This document shows positions 22,173 to 27,651 of a DNA stretch of 27,651 nucleotides, piece by piece; position 1 is the first letter of the stretch; each line of letters opens with the position of its first letter. Position numbers and translations under genes: made by a program. Source of the stretch: an uncultured Oscillospiraceae bacterium (lineage in GTDB: Bacteria; Bacillota; Clostridia; Oscillospirales; Acutalibacteraceae); the NCBI GenBank assembly GCA_900546895.1, contig UREO01000004.1, forward strand, positions 1 to 27,651, given 5' to 3'. The notes under the pieces were generated by a model that was not told where the DNA came from, ran no database searches, and worked only from the letters and a program-made list of their open reading frames with translations.

Positions 22173-24425
22173 TCAGCCGCAGCGGGAATAGCCGCACTGG
22201 CGGCACGTCACACATCCGCCCTCATGTTCCAGCTTTGCCCCGCATTCCGGGCAGAAGTGCATTTTCCCCGGGGCATTGTCCGCCGCTTCTCTCACAGGCG
22301 GGGACTTCCGCGGTGTGGGGGCGGCCCACTTTCCCAGCCGGACCTGTTCTTTGTAAACGCGTTCAATCGTCTTTGCAATCGCGTCCGGGCAGGAGGTGCA
22401 TTTCAGCCCCGGCTGGCGGATGGTAGACGGGCAGCGAATTCCCCTGAGCTGGTCGACAATACTTTCGACCTGCATCCCGCTGCGCAAAGCGACGGATGCA
22501 AGGCGCGCGGTTGCCTCCGACTGGGACGGACATCCCCCGGCCTTGCCGGTATTGGTAAACACCTCGCAGATTCCCTGATCGTCGTAGTTGACGGTAATAT
22601 ACAGGTTTCCGCAGCCGATTTTCACCCGCTCCGTAATTCCGGTCACCGTATCGGGACGCGGACGCGGCACAATCCGGCCATGCTCCGGCGTCTCCGCCGC
22701 GGGCTGGCCTTCTTTTTTTACCTGCCCGATGTTAAGCACCTGTTCCGCGCGGCTGCCGTCGCGGTAAATGGTCACACCCTTGCAGCCGAGATGAAACGCG
22801 AGCGTATACACGCTGGCTACGTCCTTTCTTGTGGCGCTGTTGGAAAAGTTCACCGTCTTGGAAACCGCGTTGTCCGTTCCCTTCTGGAACGCCGCCTGCA
22901 TCCGGATATGGTACTCCGGGCTGATGTCGTGCGCGGAAACGAACACCCGGCGCAGGTCCTGCGGCAGCTCCTCAATATGGGCGACCGTCCCCTCTTTGGC
23001 AATACGCTTCATCAGCTTGTCCGAGTACAGCCCCCGCTTTTCCAACTCCGCCTTCAAAATCGGGTTGACCTCGATCATTTCCGTGCCGTCCATGATGTTG
23101 CGGATGTAAACATAGCCGAAAACCGGCTCTACGCCGCTGGAACAGTTCGCGATGATGGAAAGGGTCCCGGTCGGCGCAATGGTCGTAATCGTCCCGTTGC
23201 GCATCGGCCTGTCCTGCGGCAGGATGCTTTCGCCGAAAAGCGGGAACGCACCGCGTTTTCCGGCAAGTTCGGCGCTCTCTTCGCGTCCGCGTTCGGTAAT
23301 GAATTTCATCACCTTTTCTCCGAGCGCGATTGCTTCGTCGGAATTGTACGGAATCCCCATCTGCAGCAGGCTGTCGGCCCAGCCCATGACGCCCAGACCG
23401 ATTTTCCGCGTCTGTTTGGTTACCCGGTCAATATTTTCCAGCGGATACCGGTTGGCGTCAATGACGTTGTCCAGAAAATGCACGGCGTTTTTTACCGTCA
23501 GCCCAAGCTTGTCCCAGTCGAACCCCGTTTTTCCGTCCGCCGTTTTCAGCATCTTTACCAGATTGACGGAACCGAGGTTGCAGGACTCATAGGGGAGCAA
23601 AGGCTGTTCCCCGCACGGATTGGTGGACTCGATTTCACCCTGCGAGGGCACAACGTTGTCCCGGTTCAGGCGGTCCAGAAAGATAATCCCCGGTTCGCCG
23701 TTACGCCACGCGGCGTCCACGATCCGGTCAAACACCATGCGTGCGCGCAGCGTGGAAACAGCTTTCTTTGAGTGGGGATCGACCAGCTCATAGTCGGTAT
23801 CCTTTTCCACTGCTTCCATGAATTTTTCCGTCAGGCCCACCGAAATATTGAAATTGTTGATTTCGTTGTTGTTGGCCTTACAGTCGATAAAATCGAGGAT
23901 GTCCGGATGATCGATACGCAGGATTCCCATGTTTGCGCCGCGGCGGGTTCCGCCCTGCTTGACGGCCTCCGTCGCCATGTTGAACACCTTCATAAAGCTG
24001 ATCGGACCGGAGGCGACCCCGCCGGTCGAGTTGACGGTGCTGCCCTGCGGGCGCAGGCGCGAAAAGGAAAAGCCCGTCCCGCCGCCCGATTTGTGAATCA
24101 GCGCCGCCTGCTTGATCGCTTCAAAAATATCCTCCATGCTGTCGGCGACCGGCAGCACAAAGCACGCCGAAAGCTGCCCGAGCGGTCGGCCGGCGTTCAT
24201 CAGCGTAGGAGAATTGGGCAGGAACTCCAGCTCCTGCATCATATGGAAAAAGGTTTCCTCCGTCTTTTTAACGTCCGCCTTCTCGTCGTGCAGCCTGTCC
24301 GGCGCCGCAATGGCGGCGGCCACGCGGCGGAACAGGCCCTCTACGGTTTCCGTGGTTTCTCCCTTTTCATTTTTGATCAGGTACCGCTTTTGCAATACCG
24401 TCAGCGCGTTTTGTGATATGGTCAT
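22173..24425 (-). CDS. nrdJ: Adenosylcobalamin-dependent (class II) ribonucleoside-diphosphate reductase
   Basis: Makes deoxyribonucleotides using a radical started from coenzyme B12, independent of oxygen. The 750-residue protein has the ten-stranded barrel signatures: Cys88 in QLSACFVLP (redox pair), HKSGGGTGFSFSRLRP (111-126) and VKQGGTRRGANMG. NPCGEQ follows (Asn269, thiyl Cys271, Glu273), then Cys282 in YESCNLGSVNL, and PTGTLSIIANCSSGVEP. The C-terminal part carries CxxC metal/redox motifs: CTSCPD, then a terminal zinc ribbon CPECG...CVTCRQCG. The ATG at 24425 is nine bases past AAGGG; GTG at 24431 is also possible. Regulation by NrdR is likely from two operator-like boxes in its promoter. 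Confidence 0.96.
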   Translation of the reverse strand: MTISQNALTVLQKRYLIKNEKGETTETVEGLFRRVAAAIAAPDRLHDEKADVKKTEETFFHMMQELEFLPNSPTLMNAGRPLGQLSACFVLPVADSMEDIFEAIKQAALIHKSGGGTGFSFSRLRPQGSTVNSTGGVASGPISFMKVFNMATEAVKQGGTRRGANMGILRIDHPDILDFIDCKANNNEINNFNISVGLTEKFMEAVEKDTDYELVDPHSKKAVSTLRARMVFDRIVDAAWRNGEPGIIFLDRLNRDNVVPSQGEIESTNPCGEQPLLPYESCNLGSVNLVKMLKTADGKTGFDWDKLGLTVKNAVHFLDNVIDANRYPLENIDRVTKQTRKIGLGVMGWADSLLQMGIPYNSDEAIALGEKVMKFITERGREESAELAGKRGAFPLFGESILPQDRPMRNGTITTIAPTGTLSIIANCSSGVEPVFGYVYIRNIMDGTEMIEVNPILKAELEKRGLYSDKLMKRIAKEGTVAHIEELPQDLRRVFVSAHDISPEYHIRMQAAFQKGTDNAVSKTVNFSNSATRKDVASVYTLAFHLGCKGVTIYRDGSRAEQVLNIGQVKKEGQPAAETPEHGRIVPRPRPDTVTGITERVKIGCGNLYITVNYDDQGICEVFTNTGKAGGCPSQSEATARLASVALRSGMQVESIVDQLRGIRCPSTIRQPGLKCTSCPDAIAKTIERVYKEQVRLGKWAAPTPRKSPPVREAADNAPGKMHFCPECGAKLEHEGGCVTCRQCGYSRCG

Positions 24426-24456
24426 GGCCACAATTCCCTTCCCTATCCATTTTGTG

Positions 24457-24472
24457 ATACCATATATTGTAC
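24457..24472 (-). promoter_or_regulatory. NrdR-box-like site 2, over the -10 of nrdJ
   Basis: The minus-strand core CAATATATGG (plus 24460-24469) matches nine of ten positions of the known NrdR core CwAtATaTwG, and overlaps the TACAAT -10 element. Confidence 0.65.
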
Positions 24473-24493
24473 CACTTCATACATATAAGTCAA
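24466..24493 (-). promoter_or_regulatory. Sigma-A-type promoter of nrdJ
   Basis: On the minus strand TTGACT (plus 24488-24493) and TACAAT (plus 24466-24471) are separated by 16 bp, about 40 bp before the ATG. Each element scores five of six. Confidence 0.8.
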
Positions 24494-24503
24494 TATATTG
24501 TGA
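24488..24503 (-). promoter_or_regulatory. NrdR-box-like site 1, over the -35 of nrdJ
   Basis: The perfect palindrome CAATATATTG (24491-24500) matches all ten core positions of the known NrdR box (CwAtATaTwG). Its centre is 31 bp, about three helical turns, from site 2. Paired boxes at whole-turn spacing are characteristic of NrdR control of ribonucleotide reductase genes. Confidence 0.75.
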
Positions 24504-24529
24504 ATATTTTATCGTATCCAGAAACAAAT

Positions 24530-24564
24530 GAAAAAAGGCCCCGCGCGGATTACCGCGCGGGGCC
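24530..24564 (-). terminator. Rho-independent terminator after pyruvate:ferredoxin oxidoreductase
   Basis: A perfect 12-bp stem GGCCCCGCGCGG (24537-24548) pairs with 24553-24564, loop ATTA. On the minus strand it is followed by TTTTTT, 17 bp after the stop codon. Confidence 0.92.
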
Positions 24565-24581
24565 AACTGATTCAAGAAAGA

Positions 24582-27500
24582 TTATTCCATTTTGGAGAGT
24601 TTCACAAGGTGCTCATAGTTTTCAGCCGCAACCTTTTCGGCCTTCTGGAACAGAACCTCTGCGCGCTCCGGGAATGCACGAGTCAGGGAGTTGTAACGAA
24701 CCTCGCCCATAATGAAATCACGATAGCTGGCTTTCGGAGCCTTGCTGTCGAGGTGGAACGGATTCTTGCCCTGCTCCGCAAGACGCGGATCATAGCGGAA
24801 GTTGGTCCAGTAGCCGGCTTCAACCGCCTTCTTCTCTTCCAGCTGGGAGATGCTCATGCCGCCCTTGATACCATGGTTGATACAGGGAGCGTAAGCAATG
24901 ACGATGGAAGGTCCGTTGTAGCTTTCGGCTTCCGAAATCGCCTTGATGGTCTGGTTGTAGTCTGCGCCCATTGCGACACGGGCCACGTAAACATAACCAT
25001 AGGTCATTGCAATAGCGGCAAGGTCTTTCTTCTTTGTCGCCTTACCGGTTGCCGCGAACTGAGCGACGGAACCGATCGGGGTGGCCTTGGAAGCCTGACC
25101 GCCTGTATTGGAGTAAACCTCGGTGTCGAACACGAGAATGTTGACATTCTCACCGGAAGCGAGAACATGGTCAACACCGCCGAAGCCGATATCATAAGCC
25201 CAGCCGTCGCCGCCGAAGATCCACATGGATTTCTTGGCGAGATAGTCTTTGTCGGCAAGCGTTTTCTTCGCAAGCTTTGCAACATCGCCGCTGCCGTTTG
25301 CAGCTTTTTCGAGCTCCGCAATCAGAGCGTCTGTGGCGGCACGGTTCAGGTTGCTGTCTTCCTTGGTAGCAAGGTAGCTCTTGCAGGCTTCCTTCAGGGA
25401 AGCGGAAGCCGCTTCGGAAGCTTCAATATTTTCAATATACTCGGCGAGTCTGCCGCGGATCGCGTTCTGGGCAAGAGTCATGCCGAAGCCGAACTCCGCG
25501 TTGTCCTCAAACAGGGAGTTGTTCCACGCGGGGCCGTATCCCTTCTTGTTGACGGTGTACGGTGTGGCCGGTGCGGAACCGCCCCAGATGGAGGAGCAGC
25601 CTGTCGCGTTGGCAATATACATTCTGTCGCCGAAGAGCTGTGTGACGAGCTTTGCATACGGTGTTTCACCGCAGCCCGCGCACGCGCCGGAGAACTCAAG
25701 CAGCGGCTGCTTGAACTGGCTGCCCTTGATGGAGGTAGGCTTAAACTTTTCGATCACTTCCGGCTTCTCGTCAAGAGTAAGGCCGTAATCAAAGCCCTTC
25801 TGGCTTTCAAGCTGTGTTTCCATCGGCTTCATGACCAGCGCCTTTTCACCCTTCATGCCCGGGCAGACGGATGCGCAGGAGCCGCAGCCGGTGCAGTCAT
25901 AGGAGGAAATGGTAATCGCGTATTTCATACCGGGCATACCGGTCATATCCTTGGTCTTCTGGCTTGCGGGCGCCGCGGCGGCTTCTTCGGCAGTCATAGC
26001 GACCGGGCGGATAACGCCGTGCGGGCAGACATAGGAGCAGAAGGTACACTGGATACAGTTTTCCGGATGCCACTCGGGAATATCAATGGCGATGCCGCGC
26101 TTCTCGTAAGCGGCGGAGCCTGCCGGCACGGTGCCGTCGGCCATCTTGACAAAGGCGGATACGGGAAGCTGATTGCCCTTGTATTTGTTTGCGGGAACCA
26201 TGACGTTGTTGACGTAATCCAGCGTTTCCGGTCTGCCGTCCGTAAAGACGTGCACCTGGGTGTCGTCCGTGCAGTTCTTCCAGGACGCCGGAACTTCAAC
26301 CTTGACGAAATCGGTCGCGCCGCGCTCAATAGCGGCATAGTTCATATCGACGATCTTCTGGCCCTTCTTCGCGTAGGAATGCTGGGCGGCGTCCTTCATA
26401 TACTGGATCGCCTGTTCGGAAGGAATGATGTTTGCGATCTTGAAGAATGCGGACTGGAGGATGGTATTGATGCGGCCGCCGAGGCCGATCTCTTTCCCGA
26501 GCTTGATCCCGTCGATGGTGTAGAAGTTGATGTTGTTGTCGGCAATGAATTTCTTCATTTTGCCCGGCAGTCTCTTATCAAGCTCTTCCAGATCCCACTG
26601 GCAGTTCAGAAGGAAGCTTCCGCCCGGCTTCAGGTCCTGTACCATGTCGTATTCGTCGACATAGGAGGGCTTGTGGCAGGCGACGAAGTCGGCCTGGCTG
26701 ATATAGTAGGTGGACTTGATCGGCTTGCTGCCGAAACGCAGATGAGAAACGGTCAGGCCGCCGGACTTCTTGGAGTCGTAGGCGAAATAGCCCTGAGCGT
26801 ACATGTCAGTGTGGTCACCAATAATTTTAATGGAGTTCTTGTTTGCGCCGACGGTTCCGTCCGCGCCAAGGCCCCAGAATTTGCAGGAATGCGTGCCCTT
26901 CGGGGTTGTATCCGGATTCTCCTTAGTGTCGAGGGAAAGATGGGTAACATCATCGATAATGCCGATGGTGAAACGCTTCTTCGGGGTGTCGGTTTCCATG
27001 TTGCGGTATACGGCAACGATCTGGCCCGGGGTGGTGTCCTTGGAACCGAGGCCGTAGCGGCCGGTGTAAACCGGAACAGAACCGAATTCCGTACCGTTGA
27101 GCGCCGCGAGAACATCCAGGAACAGCGGCTCGCCGATGGAGCCCGGCTCTCTTGTTCTGTCGAGCACGGAAATCTTCCTGACCGTCTTCGGCAGGACGTC
27201 GAGCAGATATTTCGCAACGAACGGTCTGTACAGTCTGACCTTGACCAGACCGACCTTGTCGCCGGCTGCGTTCAGGTAATCCACAACTTCCTCCGCCGCT
27301 TCGCAGACGGAACCCATTGCAATGATGACCCTTTCAGCATCCGGTGCGCCGTAGTAGTTGAACGGCTTGTAATCAGTGCCGATTTTCGCGTTGACCTTAT
27401 TCATATAGTCGACAACAACATCCGGAAGATCATCATAGAATTTGTTGCCGGCTTCACTTGCCTGGAAGAAGAAGTCGTCGTTCTGGGCCGTGCCGCGCGT

Positions 27501-27651
27501 GACCGGATGCTCCGGATTCATCGCGTTGCGGCGGAAGGACTCCACAGCGTCCCAGTCGAGCATCTCGCTCAGATCGGCGTAATCCCACATGTGGATCTTC
27601 TGTACCTCATGGGAAGTACGGAAGCCGTCGAAAAAGTGCAGGAACGGTACG
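24582..27651 (-). CDS. nifJ: Pyruvate:ferredoxin (flavodoxin) oxidoreductase, single-chain (partial, 5' end outside window)
   Basis: Oxidises pyruvate to acetyl-CoA and CO2 with reduction of ferredoxin, the central step of clostridial fermentation. About 1,022 C-terminal residues of an enzyme usually near 1,180 are present; the frame runs open to the window edge, so the first Met inside it (27590) is not the start. Seen in order: end of domain I (FLHFFDGFRTSHEVQKI), the PFOR domain II region, then the gamma domain. The two-cluster ferredoxin insert has CIQCTFCSYVCP (about 26026-26062) and CTGCGSCASVCP (about 25860-25900). The TPP domain has the third-cluster cysteines CAGCGETPYAKL and GDGWAYDIGFGGVDHVL, SNTGGQASKATP. 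The late cysteine in YAPCINHGIKGG binds the proximal cluster. It is followed by a strong terminator. Confidence 0.97.
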   Translation of the reverse strand, partial: VPFLHFFDGFRTSHEVQKIHMWDYADLSEMLDWDAVESFRRNAMNPEHPVTRGTAQNDDFFFQASEAGNKFYDDLPDVVVDYMNKVNAKIGTDYKPFNYYGAPDAERVIIAMGSVCEAAEEVVDYLNAAGDKVGLVKVRLYRPFVAKYLLDVLPKTVRKISVLDRTREPGSIGEPLFLDVLAALNGTEFGSVPVYTGRYGLGSKDTTPGQIVAVYRNMETDTPKKRFTIGIIDDVTHLSLDTKENPDTTPKGTHSCKFWGLGADGTVGANKNSIKIIGDHTDMYAQGYFAYDSKKSGGLTVSHLRFGSKPIKSTYYISQADFVACHKPSYVDEYDMVQDLKPGGSFLLNCQWDLEELDKRLPGKMKKFIADNNINFYTIDGIKLGKEIGLGGRINTILQSAFFKIANIIPSEQAIQYMKDAAQHSYAKKGQKIVDMNYAAIERGATDFVKVEVPASWKNCTDDTQVHVFTDGRPETLDYVNNVMVPANKYKGNQLPVSAFVKMADGTVPAGSAAYEKRGIAIDIPEWHPENCIQCTFCSYVCPHGVIRPVAMTAEEAAAAPASQKTKDMTGMPGMKYAITISSYDCTGCGSCASVCPGMKGEKALVMKPMETQLESQKGFDYGLTLDEKPEVIEKFKPTSIKGSQFKQPLLEFSGACAGCGETPYAKLVTQLFGDRMYIANATGCSSIWGGSAPATPYTVNKKGYGPAWNNSLFEDNAEFGFGMTLAQNAIRGRLAEYIENIEASEAASASLKEACKSYLATKEDSNLNRAATDALIAELEKAANGSGDVAKLAKKTLADKDYLAKKSMWIFGGDGWAYDIGFGGVDHVLASGENVNILVFDTEVYSNTGGQASKATPIGSVAQFAATGKATKKKDLAAIAMTYGYVYVARVAMGADYNQTIKAISEAESYNGPSIVIAYAPCINHGIKGGMSISQLEEKKAVEAGYWTNFRYDPRLAEQGKNPFHLDSKAPKASYRDFIMGEVRYNSLTRAFPERAEVLFQKAEKVAAENYEHLVKLSKME

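Noticed and set aside
22224..23771. 515-codon plus-strand open frame inside nrdJ
   Set aside because: It is a shadow of the well-supported reductase. Composition is rich in Arg, His and Val without motifs, and there is no ribosome site or promoter.
1..27651. CRISPR array, tRNA, rRNA, prophage or insertion sequence
   Set aside because: No regular direct repeats with spacers, no tRNA cloverleaf or rRNA signature was recognised by eye, and no transposase, integrase or phage gene is encoded.

Overview
The window looks like chromosomal DNA from an anaerobic, spore-forming Clostridia member, probably of the Oscillospirales/Ruminococcaceae type. Three things point there. The two spoVA genes indicate endospores. 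A pyruvate:ferredoxin oxidoreductase and a B12-dependent ribonucleotide reductase indicate anaerobic metabolism. An inverted pair of short hairpin elements resembles dispersed repeats I associate with that order. The taxon is an inference; no rRNA or tRNA gene was seen. Nearly all of the window is coding and most genes are housekeeping. There is no sign of prophage, CRISPR or an integrated element.

Layout, left part (1-10.8 kb): the 5' part of a MacB/LolD-type ABC ATPase (minus, cut by the edge); a phosphoglucomutase/phosphomannomutase (plus); spoVAC-spoVAD (minus) facing it across a two-way terminator; a lytic transglycosylase without a signal peptide (plus); the inverted hairpin-repeat pair; then a minus-strand run of glycosyltransferase GT2, UPF0104 membrane protein and glutamine-dependent NAD synthetase; then a membrane-anchored VanW protein.

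Middle part (10.8-20 kb): an MGDG-synthase/UgtP-type glycolipid glucosyltransferase (plus); a Fur-family regulator (minus) with a palindrome over its -10; and, divergent from it, a probable six-gene plus-strand operon. The operon holds a NifZ-type cysteine desulfurase, thiI, cinA, class B sortase, an unrecognised 165-residue protein and a cytoplasmic-looking SxxK serine hydrolase. Spacers are 4-20 bp, one junction is an ATGA overlap, and the operon ends in a strong hairpin. The first two genes form the sulfur relay for tRNA 4-thiouridine. The last three form a sortase/hydrolase module whose middle member looks distantly like the CinA N-terminal domain.

Right part (20-27.65 kb): an HtrA-type protease with PDZ domain (minus); a cobalamin adenosyltransferase (plus) that converges, with only 6 bp between stop codons, on the adenosylcobalamin-dependent ribonucleotide reductase nrdJ (minus); and pyruvate:ferredoxin oxidoreductase (minus, 5' end outside the window). 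The nrdJ promoter carries two NrdR-like boxes with centres 31 bp apart, one over the -35 and one over the -10. This is the clearest regulatory signal in the window. The adenosyltransferase probably supplies the NrdJ cofactor.

I found no clearly new system. The best candidates for a second look are the sortase/165-residue protein/serine hydrolase module, the NrdR-box promoter, and the inverted repeat pair.
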